DNA from: Succinatimonas hippei
GTDB taxonomy: Bacteria > Pseudomonadota > Gammaproteobacteria > Enterobacterales > Succinivibrionaceae
NCBI GenBank assembly: GCA_004557545.1
Contig: SFGV01000033.1
Coordinates: 1-21,000, forward strand
Reading direction: 5' to 3'
Length of the DNA: 21,000 nucleotides
A program made the translations under genes and the position numbers. The notes below the pieces were generated by a model, which was given only the letters and a program-made list of their open reading frames with translations, did not search any database and was not told the origin of the DNA. How positions within the stretch are numbered: the stretch's first letter is position 1; every line of letters begins with the position of its first letter. Below are positions 13,355 through 21,000 of the stretch, piece after piece.

Positions 13355-13966
13355 TTGAGCGTCGCGCTCGGAAGTCAGGACTGCTATCCCGGGACTGATG
13401 TACTTGTAAACCTTCTTGATGAACGTGACAGCGAACGCTTCGCGCGCGCCGAGCGGCTGTTTACAGCCGCCAGAATAGCCGATCTGCTTAAAAGCCCGAT
13501 CCACGGCAACTTCGATCTTGAGCATCTTAAAAGGATTCACCACTATATTTTTCAGGATATCTATCCATGGGCAGGCAAAATCCGTATTGTCGATATCTCA
13601 AAAGGCTTCCGCTTCTGCCACGCGGTATATATTGAAAAAGAGGCCAGAAAGCTTTTCTCATCGCTTGCCCGCACGCTTGAAAAAGGCGTAAGCGATATAG
13701 ACGGCGCCATAAGGCTCGCGGCGCATACGCTCTCTGAGATCAACGCCATTCATCCCTTTCGTGACGGAAACGGACGAACCCAGAGGGAGTTTGTGCGTGA
13801 GCTGATGCTAAAGCTCGGCTACACCGTAGAGTACTCGCGGGTGGATCCATCGCTGATGCTCAAGGCGAGCATCGCTTCTTTTATTGGTGACGAGACCTTA
13901 ATGGCGGGACTTTTCAGAGCCTGTACTTTTAAAAACCAGAATTTGACCAGCAAGAAAAATAAATGA
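13355..13966 (+). CDS. fic: Fic family protein adenylyltransferase (toxin)
   Basis: 203 residues with the full Fic catalytic motif HPFRDGNGRTQR (His133 to Arg144): His is the base, Asp/Gly/Asn bind Mg and the phosphates, and Arg144 is the residue displaced when the antitoxin Glu is bound. The N-terminal region shows the usual CYPGTDVL, IHHYIFQDIYPWAG and ISKG segments, and a flap around FCHAVYI. Such enzymes transfer AMP from ATP to a protein target, for example DNA gyrase or topoisomerase IV for VbhT-type toxins; the target here is unknown. The only in-frame start that keeps the family N-terminus is TTG at 13355, with GGGAGG about 11 bases upstream, so translation probably depends on the antitoxin (3-base gap). 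The stop overlaps the miaB ATG (ATGA). Confidence 0.9.
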   Translation: MSVALGSQDCYPGTDVLVNLLDERDSERFARAERLFTAARIADLLKSPIHGNFDLEHLKRIHHYIFQDIYPWAGKIRIVDISKGFRFCHAVYIEKEARKLFSSLARTLEKGVSDIDGAIRLAAHTLSEINAIHPFRDGNGRTQREFVRELMLKLGYTVEYSRVDPSLMLKASIASFIGDETLMAGLFRACTFKNQNLTSKKNK

Positions 13967-15315
13967 CCTTAAGCAGCCAAAACTCAATCTCAATGCAGTC
14001 CGGTTCCTTCTACATCGCCGTATGGGGATGCCAGATGAACGTTTACGATACCTCACGCATCCGCGGGCTTCTGCTCTCGCGCGGTTATACCGAAGTATCA
14101 AGCCCGCTTGGGGCAAGCGTGGTGGTGCTGGTCACCTGCGCGGTGCGCGCCAAGGCCGAGAACAAGGTTTTCAACCAGATCGCCTCATGGCGCCATGATG
14201 GACTGGTAAACCAGTCCACCGTAATCGCTCTGGGCGGATGCGTGGGCACCGAGCTTGGTCATAAGATAATTGAAGCCGGACAGGGAGTGTCTGTGGTATT
14301 CAGCCCAATGACCATCCACCGTCTGCCTGATCTGATTGAAACCTATCAGAAAACCGGGCAGCCGGTATGTGATGTTGACGCCGGCTCAATGGAAAAATTC
14401 GATTCCCTGCCCGACAGCGGACTACGCGGAGTCTCCGCGTTCGTCACCATCATGGAGGGCTGTTCCAACAAATGCACCTACTGCATCGTGCCCTACACCC
14501 GCGGCGAGGAGGAATCGCGCCGCGTCAGCGACGTGCTCGATGAGTGCAGACGCCATCTGGACAACGGCGCGCTTGAGCTGCACCTTCTGGGACAGAACGT
14601 GAACTCCTACCGCGGGCTCAACGATGACGGCTCGGAGTGCTCGTTTGCCGAGCTCTTATACCAGGTAGCCTCACTTGACGGGGCAAAGCGGGTACGCTTT
14701 ACCACCTCAAACCCCATGGACTTTTCACAAGAGCTGGTAGGCGCCATCGGTGAGCTTCCCAATGTCGCCCAGTCCGTGCATATACCGGTACAGAGCGGCA
14801 GCGATGAAATTTTACGCAGAATGCACAGACGCTATACACACGATTCTTATCTTGAGCTGATAGCCTCATTGCGCGCCGTGCGTCCGGATATACGCGTCTC
14901 ATCTGATTTCATCGTGGGCTTCCCGGGAGAAACCGGGGCGGACTTTGAGGAGACGATGAGACTTGTGCGCGAGGTAAGGTTTGATCAGAGCTTCAGCTTC
15001 ATCTACTCAAAGCGCCCGGGCACCCCGGCGGCCGATTACCCTGATGAAACCAGCGCGCATGAAAAAAAACAGCGTATCTACGCGTTGCAGGAGTTGCTTG
15101 AGAGCTATGCCAGGGAATACAGCAAAAGCGATCTGGGGACGGTACAGGAGGTACTGGTCGAGGGGCTTTCATCCCGCGACAGCGGCGAGCTTAAGGGCAG
15201 AACCTCGGCAAACCGCATAGCCGTTTTCAAAGGCGACCCTTCGCTTATCGGGAAGGCCGCCACAATTAAAATTACCGATGTGCTTGCCCATACACTGCGC
15301 GGCGAGCTTATCTAA
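13963..15315 (+). CDS. miaB: tRNA-2-methylthio-N6-dimethylallyladenosine37 methylthiotransferase MiaB
   Basis: A radical-SAM methylthiotransferase that adds the ms2 group to i6A37 of tRNAs reading UNN codons. 450 residues, the normal length after allowing a 12-residue N-terminal extension. The UPF0004 domain has WGCQMN (Cys23), VTCAVR (Cys59) and GGCVG (Cys93), binding the auxiliary cluster. The radical-SAM motif is CSNKCTYC (Cys167, 171, 174) followed by VPYTRGEEESR. A TRAM domain closes the protein (about 385-447, with GRTSANRIAVF). The start overlaps the fic stop by four bases and has only a weak purine tract upstream; an ATG at 13993 has no better site. It begins the conserved miaB-ybeZ-ybeY-ybeX-lnt order. 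Confidence 0.96.
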   Translation: MTLSSQNSISMQSGSFYIAVWGCQMNVYDTSRIRGLLLSRGYTEVSSPLGASVVVLVTCAVRAKAENKVFNQIASWRHDGLVNQSTVIALGGCVGTELGHKIIEAGQGVSVVFSPMTIHRLPDLIETYQKTGQPVCDVDAGSMEKFDSLPDSGLRGVSAFVTIMEGCSNKCTYCIVPYTRGEEESRRVSDVLDECRRHLDNGALELHLLGQNVNSYRGLNDDGSECSFAELLYQVASLDGAKRVRFTTSNPMDFSQELVGAIGELPNVAQSVHIPVQSGSDEILRRMHRRYTHDSYLELIASLRAVRPDIRVSSDFIVGFPGETGADFEETMRLVREVRFDQSFSFIYSKRPGTPAADYPDETSAHEKKQRIYALQELLESYAREYSKSDLGTVQEVLVEGLSSRDSGELKGRTSANRIAVFKGDPSLIGKAATIKITDVLAHTLRGELI

Positions 15316-15324
15316 GGGGAGCAG

Positions 15325-16425
15325 ATGAAGGACATTACCGAGGACTTCACACTCGAGCCTGCCGACAAGGACAGGCTGGCCTGTCTGAGCGGACCTGAGG
15401 ACATGAACCTCAGGCAGATTGAAAAGCGTCTTGGCGTGAGAATAACCCTCGCCGGAAGCGTGGTAAGGCTTGAAGGTCCGGCAAACGCGATTAAAAAAGC
15501 CGAGCGTCTTGTAAAGGAGCTTTACGCGCAGACCGCGCCCCACAGGGGAGGCAAGGCCCGTTATGTCACAGCTGACGATGTCCACCTCGCCATAACCGAG
15601 GTCTCACACCTTGAGGCGACGGATGACGATTATTCCGCTAACGAGGACAGAGGAAGCGTGGGCGCCATCTATCACAAGGCCTCAAACTTCAAAACCAAGC
15701 GCGGTTTTGTAAAGGCCAGAACCTCTAATCAGGCCGATTACATCGCAAGCATCAACGCGCATGACGTGACCTTCGGCGTAGGCCCGGCCGGAACCGGCAA
15801 GACCTACCTCGCCGTCGCCGCGGCGGTTGACGCGCTTGAGTCAAACAGCGTGAGCAGAATAATCCTTACAAGGCCTGCCGTTGAGGCCGGGGAGAAACTG
15901 GGCTTTTTGCCGGGCGATCTGTCGCAGAAGGTCGATCCTTACTTAAGGCCTCTTTATGACGCACTCTTTGAGATGCTGGGCTTTGAGAAGGTTGAGAAGC
16001 TTATCGAGCGCTCAGTCATAGAAATAGCGCCGCTTGCCTACATGCGCGGACGTACCCTCAATGACTCCTTCATTATTCTTGATGAGGCGCAGAACACCAC
16101 GGTCGAGCAGATGAAAATGTTCCTGACCAGAATAGGCTTTAACTCCAAGGCCGTCATAACAGGCGATCCAAGTCAGATTGACCTTCCGCACAATGTGCGC
16201 TCCGGGCTTAAAAACGCCATCGAGGTGCTGGAAGGAACCAAAGAGATAGGCTTTACCTTCTTAACTGCCGAGGATGTGGTGCGCCATCCGGTGGTCGCGG
16301 CCATCGTTAACGCCTATGAAGCCTTTGAGAAAATCCACGGCGATACCAGTGTCTACCATCCGCGCAGACGCGCTGAAATGGACGAGGGAGTGCCTTCAGA
16401 TAAAGATGAAGAGGTTCTGTCATGA
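15325..16425 (+). CDS. ybeZ: PhoH-like ATPase YbeZ
   Basis: A 366-residue PhoH-family P-loop ATPase. An N-terminal KH-like segment (about 25-75) precedes the ATPase domain, with Walker A GPAGTGKT (153-160), the family block GEKLGFLPGDL (189-199) and Walker B FIILDEAQ (249-256). PhoH/YbeZ proteins bind YbeY and are linked to RNA and ribosome metabolism; the exact activity in bacteria is not fully known. The ATG is preceded by GGGGAG, 9 bases after the miaB stop. The C-terminus overlaps ybeY by four bases. The acidic tail (DEGVPSDKDEE) resembles that of other gammaproteobacterial members. Confidence 0.95.
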   Translation: MKDITEDFTLEPADKDRLACLSGPEDMNLRQIEKRLGVRITLAGSVVRLEGPANAIKKAERLVKELYAQTAPHRGGKARYVTADDVHLAITEVSHLEATDDDYSANEDRGSVGAIYHKASNFKTKRGFVKARTSNQADYIASINAHDVTFGVGPAGTGKTYLAVAAAVDALESNSVSRIILTRPAVEAGEKLGFLPGDLSQKVDPYLRPLYDALFEMLGFEKVEKLIERSVIEIAPLAYMRGRTLNDSFIILDEAQNTTVEQMKMFLTRIGFNSKAVITGDPSQIDLPHNVRSGLKNAIEVLEGTKEIGFTFLTAEDVVRHPVVAAIVNAYEAFEKIHGDTSVYHPRRRAEMDEGVPSDKDEEVLS

Positions 16426-16892
16426 AGGCTGATATCGATCTGCAGGTGGCTATAGACGATCATGACGGGATACCTGATCTGAATACGCTTTCAAAATGGG
16501 CGGTAACGGCGCTTGAAACCGGAGGGAGGCATGAAGACGCTGAGCTTACGGTAAGAATAGTCACGCCAGATGAGATCCGTACGCTCAACCGCGAATACCG
16601 GCACCTTGATCGTCCTACCAATATACTTTCCTTCCCTTTTGAATGCCCTCCCGAGGTGAAGCTGCCGCTCATAGGCGATCTGGTCATATGCATGGAGATC
16701 TTAAAAAAAGAAGCGGTCGAGCAGCGCAAGACGCTTGATGAGCACTTTGCCCATCTGATTGTCCACGGCTGCCTGCACCTTATAGGCTATGACCACATAG
16801 AGAGCGTAGACGCCGCTGTGATGGAGCCGCTTGAGATCAAGGCTCTGGCGGCCTTAGGCTATGACAACCCTTACCGGGATGACGAGTTCTGA
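16422..16892 (+). CDS. ybeY: Endoribonuclease YbeY (16S rRNA maturation)
   Basis: 156 residues, the usual length. The zinc-binding signature HGCLHLIGYDH (His115, His119, His125) is intact, and RHLDRPTNILSFPF is the conserved substrate-side strand. YbeY processes the 3' end of 16S rRNA and takes part in 70S quality control. The ATG overlaps the ybeZ stop (ATGA). This fits the known YbeZ-YbeY partnership. Confidence 0.96.
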   Translation: MKADIDLQVAIDDHDGIPDLNTLSKWAVTALETGGRHEDAELTVRIVTPDEIRTLNREYRHLDRPTNILSFPFECPPEVKLPLIGDLVICMEILKKEAVEQRKTLDEHFAHLIVHGCLHLIGYDHIESVDAAVMEPLEIKALAALGYDNPYRDDEF

Positions 16893-16893
16893 A

Positions 16894-17736
16894 ATGAAAG
16901 AAGAGCAGAATCATTTTTTAAAGCGCCTGCTGGGCGGCGGAAAACCTGAGTCCATTGAAGATCTTGAGGATGTAATAGACGACGCGCGCGGCAGAGAGAT
17001 CATAAGCCGCGATACCGAGGACATGATCAAGGGCGTCTTTGATGTCGGCAGGCAGCGCGTAAGCGAGGTCATGATCCCGCGCCTTGAAATGGTCACAATC
17101 CCGCTTGACGCCACACTTGAGCAGGCGGTCAGGATCATCTCAGAGAGCGGTCACTCCAGATATCCCGTGATCTCAGAGGGCGATAAGGATCACGTCGAAG
17201 GGATCCTTCTGGCAAAGGATCTGCTGCCTCCTCTTTCAGGCATGACAAAGGCTTCTGACATCAAAAGCCTTTTGCGCAAGCCCGTAATAGTCCCTGAATC
17301 AAAACACGTAAGCGCGATGCTGCGCGAGTTTCAGAATGAGCGTTTTCATATGGCGCTGGTGGTCGATGAGTTCGGCGGGGTAAGCGGGCTTATCACCATC
17401 GAGGACATTCTGGAGCTTATAGTAGGCGACATCGAGGACGAGTATGACGATGAGGTTGACCAGCCGGACATCGTACGCTCACGTGATAAGGACACCTATA
17501 TAGTAAAGGGCCAGACTCCGGCAGATGAGTTTGAGGAATACTTTAAGCTGCAGCTCCCCGACGCCGGAGTTGACACCGTCGCGGGCATGGTGCTGCATGT
17601 GCTGGGCGCCTTCCCAAGATTAGGCGCGCGCCTTATGTTGGGCCCGCTTGATGTAGAGGTCATTCAGGTCTCAAAGCGCCGGATCACCCTTTTAAAGGTG
17701 ACGGCGCCTAAGAACGATACGGAAGAGTCAAAGTGA
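16894..17736 (+). CDS. ybeX: CorC/YbeX-type CBS-domain transporter-associated protein
   Basis: About 280 residues without transmembrane segments. It has two CBS domains (about 55-115 with MIPRLEMVTIP, and 120-180 with VVDEFGGVSGLITIEDILELIVGDI in outline), then a CorC_HlyC C-terminal domain (about 195-275, YIVKGQTPADEF and VDTVAGMVL). The family is linked to Mg2+/Co2+ homeostasis, and YbeX also to ribosome metabolism. The frame is open to ATGs at 16861 and 16879 inside ybeY; I chose the ATG at 16894, one base after the ybeY stop, because the N-terminus then aligns with E. coli CorC. Its stop overlaps the lnt start codon. Confidence 0.93.
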   Translation: MKEEQNHFLKRLLGGGKPESIEDLEDVIDDARGREIISRDTEDMIKGVFDVGRQRVSEVMIPRLEMVTIPLDATLEQAVRIISESGHSRYPVISEGDKDHVEGILLAKDLLPPLSGMTKASDIKSLLRKPVIVPESKHVSAMLREFQNERFHMALVVDEFGGVSGLITIEDILELIVGDIEDEYDDEVDQPDIVRSRDKDTYIVKGQTPADEFEEYFKLQLPDAGVDTVAGMVLHVLGAFPRLGARLMLGPLDVEVIQVSKRRITLLKVTAPKNDTEESK

Positions 17737-19313
17737 AAAAGCCTCTGCTCATCACGCTCATGACGGTGTTTGACGGACAGCGTCTTATAGCCCTGTGCAC
17801 CTCACGCTTTGGCGCCCCGCTCTGCTGTCTTATTCTGGGCGCCATATCATCTCTGGGGCTCGCGCCATACAATCTCTGGCCGGTAACGCTCCTGAGCCTC
17901 GTGCTTTTGATGATGCTCCTTGTGTGCTCCAAATCATTAAAAGCGCTGTTTTTTGCGTCAATGTGCTACTTTGGCGCCTTCAATACGGTATCACTGTGGT
18001 GGCTTAATTTCGTAATCGAGGGCTTTGGCCAGATCCCGGCGCCCTTTTCATGGCTGTGGGTAAGTCTGTGCGGGCTGATTCTGGCGCTGCATCACTCACT
18101 GCTCGCGCTTATAGCAAAGGCGCTGTCACGGGGCAGCCGGGTAGCCTTCCTGCTTTTCCTGCTTCCGGCCGCCTTTACGGCGGCAGACGCTACGGTTAGT
18201 CTGGGACCGCTGGGCTTTCCCTGGATGAACTTTGGAAACCTCGCGCTTACAGGACCCTTTAAAGCCTACCTTCCGCTCATTGGCGCCCGCGGCGCTTCGC
18301 TGATGTTCTGCCTCGCGGCCGGATCCGCCGCCCTCGCAGCGCTTCGTCAGTACCCCTACCTTCCGGTGGCCGGAGTCATAGTAGCCTTCGGGCTTGTGTT
18401 CTCATCCACGCGTTACACCACAGATGGCTCTGATATAAGAGCCTATCTTGTTCAGGGCAACGTGCCACAGGAGGTGCGCTGGGATCCTAATCTCGCCTCA
18501 CAGTCGCTCGCGACCTACTGGGATCTATCAAAGCCGCTGTTATCTGAAGGCTCGCTGGTTATCTGGCCTGAAGGCGCACTGCCCTTCTACCTTACTGATT
18601 CAGTCCAGCTTATGAATGATCTGCAAAGCGCTTTCTCAGACGCGAAGGCATCTCTGATCCTCGGAAGTCTCAGGCGCGCCCCTGATGGCAGGCACAACTC
18701 GATGATAAGACTTGGAGCTGGTGTCACTGACAAGCCTTTATTTTACGATAAGCGCAAGCTGGTGCCGCTTGGCGAGTTTGTGCCCTTTGCCACATTGCTA
18801 AGACCGCTTGGTCGCATGTTTAATATCCCGATGTCGGATTTTGTCCCGCCAGAGCATGACACAAGCTCGATAAGCGCCAACGGCGTGAAATTTATTCCGG
18901 CTATCTGCTATGAGGCCATATTCCCGGAAACCCTCATGAGCAACGATTCAGAGGACTCAGGCGCAATCCTGATGATAAGCAATGACGCCTGGTTTGGCTC
19001 CACAAGAGGACCTCTTGAGCATCTGGCAATCGCCCGCGTGAGATCGATGGAATTACAAAAGCCCATGCTGCGCGCCACCTCAAACGGGATCACCGCGGTT
19101 ATAGGGGCTGACGGGACGGTGATGTCTGCTCTGCCCAGGGATCAGGCGTCAGTGCTTGACGCCAGGGTAAGGACCATGAAAGGCAAAACCCCTTACTCAC
19201 GCTTTGGAAATCTTGCGCTTATCCTGATTTGTCTTCTGCTTAGCGCGGCGGGACTTGCGATATCGCGTTTAAAACACAAGGAAGATCCGATTGAAAAGCT
19301 GGTAAGACCCTGA
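17733..19313 (+). CDS. lnt: Apolipoprotein N-acyltransferase
   Basis: The inner-membrane enzyme that adds the third acyl chain to lipoproteins. 526 residues against 512 in E. coli. About six to seven hydrophobic segments fill residues 25-225 and one more lies near 494-512. The periplasmic nitrilase-like domain carries the triad: Glu280 in VIWPEGALPF, Lys in YDKRKLVPLGEFVPF (about 340-342) and Cys392 in ICYEAIFPE. Translation begins at a GTG overlapping the ybeX stop (GTGA), with GGAAG upstream. It is the last gene of the operon; about 148 bases follow before the convergent ATPase gene, without an obvious terminator. Confidence 0.95.
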   Translation: MKKPLLITLMTVFDGQRLIALCTSRFGAPLCCLILGAISSLGLAPYNLWPVTLLSLVLLMMLLVCSKSLKALFFASMCYFGAFNTVSLWWLNFVIEGFGQIPAPFSWLWVSLCGLILALHHSLLALIAKALSRGSRVAFLLFLLPAAFTAADATVSLGPLGFPWMNFGNLALTGPFKAYLPLIGARGASLMFCLAAGSAALAALRQYPYLPVAGVIVAFGLVFSSTRYTTDGSDIRAYLVQGNVPQEVRWDPNLASQSLATYWDLSKPLLSEGSLVIWPEGALPFYLTDSVQLMNDLQSAFSDAKASLILGSLRRAPDGRHNSMIRLGAGVTDKPLFYDKRKLVPLGEFVPFATLLRPLGRMFNIPMSDFVPPEHDTSSISANGVKFIPAICYEAIFPETLMSNDSEDSGAILMISNDAWFGSTRGPLEHLAIARVRSMELQKPMLRATSNGITAVIGADGTVMSALPRDQASVLDARVRTMKGKTPYSRFGNLALILICLLLSAAGLAISRLKHKEDPIEKLVRP

Positions 19314-19461
19314 TTGTCGACAGCTCAGGCGCCTGCGGATACTTATGACTCGCGGGCATGGTTAAACACTTTGCCGCTCTCACGCGCCATCTGTAAACAA
19401 ACCGGTAAGCTTAGCCGGGCGTCAGGCCGCAAATACCTGTTTTAACCTAATCCGCCAATGA

Positions 19462-20769
19462 TCAGCTGACGGACAAGTCCCTGAGATTGCATACAGCGTA
19501 AAGTGGCAGGTTGCAAAGCCAGTCCTGATCCTTGTAGGGCAGAAGGGAAAGCCGTACGGATCTCGCGGGATGAAACTTTTCATAAAAAAGCCTCAAACTT
19601 TGCGATCTGACATTCCCCTCAGCTTTGACCTCAATGGGGACCGTATGCATACCAGACTGCAGGAGAAAATCCTGCTCAAAGGTCGATTTTTTAGTCCCGT
19701 AATAATATGGAGTATAAGGCGTCTCACAAAGAAGCTGCTGCAAAACGTACTGCTCGGCAAGCGCCCCCTTGAATTCAACAAAAAGCCTGTTTCCCTCAAG
19801 CAGAACCTTTTCGTCAAGATCACTCATTGCGCCAAGAAGTCCAATATCGAGCATAAAGAGCTTGAACATGGAAAACTGTTTATATGCGGCAAGCGGGATA
19901 TCCGGCTTACTTACCCTGAATACAAGATTTACCAGTCCCGCGTCAGACAACCATTCAATTGCCCTTTCAAACTCAGCGCTCCTGCCACCTTGTTTAACTT
20001 TTCCAAAAAAAAATTTCTTATTTTCTTTTGAAAGCTGCGATGGGATCGAATCCCAAACCATATTTACTCTTGGCAGATCCTGTCTGCTGATATGCTTTCC
20101 AAAATCTCCACGGTACTGAAAGATGATGTTTTTCTGAACCTCGCGCGCGGCTTTGTAAGCGTAATCCCGTATAAATACCTCTACAGCCTCAGGCATACCT
20201 CCTGTAAAATAATAGTTTTTCAGATGAAAAATGTATTTATCTCTGAAGCTGTCAATAAGTCCGTAATCTTTAGTCAGCAGCAGGTCAGAAAGCTGCTGTT
20301 CACCGGCAGCGCACAGATATTCCCTAAATGACAGAGGATACAGGCGCAAAAGGTCAACCTTTCCTACAGGAAAAGAAATACCTTCATGCAAAGCTACACC
20401 AAGTAACGATCCTGCCGCGACAATATAGTATTCAGGCGCGTTTTCGCAGAAATACTTTAGTGACTCAAAGGCCTTAGGCGCGTCCTGTATTTCGTCAAAT
20501 ATTATCAGCGTATCTTCAGGATTAACCGTAATCCCTGTTTCTATATTTATCGCCGCGATGATCCTTCTGACATCATATGTGCTGTCAAATACCCGCTTCA
20601 TGCGCGCGTTGTTAAAAAAAGAGATGTACGCTGTTCTTTTAAAATAGAGCCGCCCAAACTCCTTCATAAGCCAGGTTTTGCCGACCTGTCTTGCCCCCAT
20701 TATTACCAGAGGTTTTCTGTTCTCTCTGAGCTTCCATTCTTTAAGAGAGTCCATTAAGAACCTTTCCAT
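19462..20769 (-). CDS. AAA_14/DUF4143 ATPase with C-terminal nuclease-like domain
   Basis: 435 residues. The AAA domain has Walker A GARQVGKT (25-32), Walker B LIIFDEIQ (88-95) and a sensor-like AAGSLLG. The DUF4143 region follows (about 210-400), with FTGGMPEAV and FKLFMLDIGLLGAM. Near the end FVEFKGALAEQYVLQQL, EQDFLLQ and IPIEVKAEGN (Asp and Glu-x-Lys, written here as VPIEVKAEGN) give a PD-(D/E)XK-like arrangement, although the usual EVDF reads EQDF. The ATG has GAGG eight bases upstream. These ATPases are abundant in gut bacteria and archaea, are often isolated genes, and have no agreed function; some resemble mobile or selfish genes. The upstream 20770-20860 is AT-rich; no clear promoter was fixed. 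Confidence 0.88.
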   Translation of the reverse strand: MERFLMDSLKEWKLRENRKPLVIMGARQVGKTWLMKEFGRLYFKRTAYISFFNNARMKRVFDSTYDVRRIIAAINIETGITVNPEDTLIIFDEIQDAPKAFESLKYFCENAPEYYIVAAGSLLGVALHEGISFPVGKVDLLRLYPLSFREYLCAAGEQQLSDLLLTKDYGLIDSFRDKYIFHLKNYYFTGGMPEAVEVFIRDYAYKAAREVQKNIIFQYRGDFGKHISRQDLPRVNMVWDSIPSQLSKENKKFFFGKVKQGGRSAEFERAIEWLSDAGLVNLVFRVSKPDIPLAAYKQFSMFKLFMLDIGLLGAMSDLDEKVLLEGNRLFVEFKGALAEQYVLQQLLCETPYTPYYYGTKKSTFEQDFLLQSGMHTVPIEVKAEGNVRSQSLRLFYEKFHPARSVRLSLLPYKDQDWLCNLPLYAVCNLRDLSVS

Positions 20770-20916
20770 CCGGTTTTCCTCTATTTAGATGATTTAAAAT
20801 AAATTATCTCTTAATTTTACATTTTTTCCAGGATAAATTTGATTAAGAAGCACACTTTTTCTGACCTTAAGCAGACGGAGGGTACATTTTTTCCGCTCTA
20901 GCTTTCAACGATTAAG

Positions 20917-21000
20917 CTACTTAAGCCTTCTGGTCACGACAACGCAGTCCCTGCCGTAAAAGGCAATTCCAACCGCGCTGACCTTTGGAATAGCGCCGTT
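20917..21000 (-). CDS. C-terminal end of a PD-(D/E)XK_9 nuclease-type protein (cut by the window edge)
   Basis: The minus-strand frame is open from the window edge to a TAG at 20919-20917, giving 27 codons. The peptide KVSAVGIAFYGRDCVVVTRRLK aligns with the end of the left-edge nuclease (KVSAVAIVFSGKSCFVMNKRLK in outline): the same Lys-Val-Ser-Ala-Val start, a conserved Cys and an identical Arg-Leu-Lys-stop end. It is therefore very likely the last strand of a paralogue. Nothing more of the gene can be seen. Confidence 0.65.
   Translation of the reverse strand, partial: NGAIPKVSAVGIAFYGRDCVVVTRRLK

Noticed and set aside
19314..19461. Bidirectional terminator between lnt and the DUF4143 ATPase
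   Set aside because: The CCGG...CCGG stem near 19411-19427 is only four pairs with mismatches beyond, and CAGGCGCCTG near 19326 has no loop or T tail.
1..21000. CRISPR arrays, rRNA genes, insertion sequences
   Set aside because: No regularly spaced repeats, no rRNA segments and no transposase frames or IS-like terminal repeats were seen in reading both strands.

Overview
The window reads as a chromosomal segment of a gammaproteobacterium. The core evidence is the gene order miaB-ybeZ-ybeY-ybeX-lnt (13963-19313), the YdiJ-type FAD/Fe-S dehydrogenase and the IlvI/IlvH pairs that align almost without gaps to enterobacterial ones. Lnt and the CorC-like protein imply a Gram-negative envelope. The presence of a SUFU-domain protein, a DUF4143 ATPase and PD-(D/E)XK_9 nuclease C-termini reminds me of gut or rumen Succinivibrionaceae, but that family placement is an inference from gene content only. 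Base composition is near 50% GC in the genes, with clear AT-rich islands at about 9980-10150, 11750-11960 and 20770-20860.

Left part (1-9843). A 5'-truncated nuclease gene on + (3-548) ends at a strong intrinsic terminator shared with a long minus-strand block. In transcription order that block is: ydiJ-like dehydrogenase, an isoprenylcysteine-methyltransferase-like membrane protein, a first acetolactate synthase pair (ilvI copy B, ilvH copy B), an intrinsic terminator, a TPR/SUFU protein, and a second acetolactate synthase pair (ilvI copy A, ilvH copy A). The genome therefore carries two complete, diverged acetohydroxyacid synthases within 6 kb. Copy A has Phe instead of Trp at the position that governs 2-ketobutyrate preference, so the pair may be functionally specialised.

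Middle (9844-12020). This is an accessory-looking region: an AT-rich divergent control region, an ArdC-like protein with a HEXXH metallopeptidase motif, and then a minus-strand tRNA operon Gln(UUG)-Gln(CUG)-Met(CAU) driven by a near-perfect sigma70 promoter. A 13-codon mini-ORF with an excellent ribosome binding site lies in the following gap.

Right part (12021-21000). A HAD-superfamily hydrolase is followed by a promoter and a small VbhA-like antitoxin, then a Fic AMP-transferase whose stop codon overlaps the miaB start. The Fic module thus sits at the head of the tRNA-modification/ribosome-quality/envelope operon miaB-ybeZ-ybeY-ybeX-lnt, where successive genes overlap or nearly touch. Downstream on the minus strand lies a DUF4143-type AAA ATPase. 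The right edge contains the last 27 codons of another gene whose C-terminus resembles the nuclease at the left edge.

All statements come from reading the sequence and remembered family knowledge; no database search was run.
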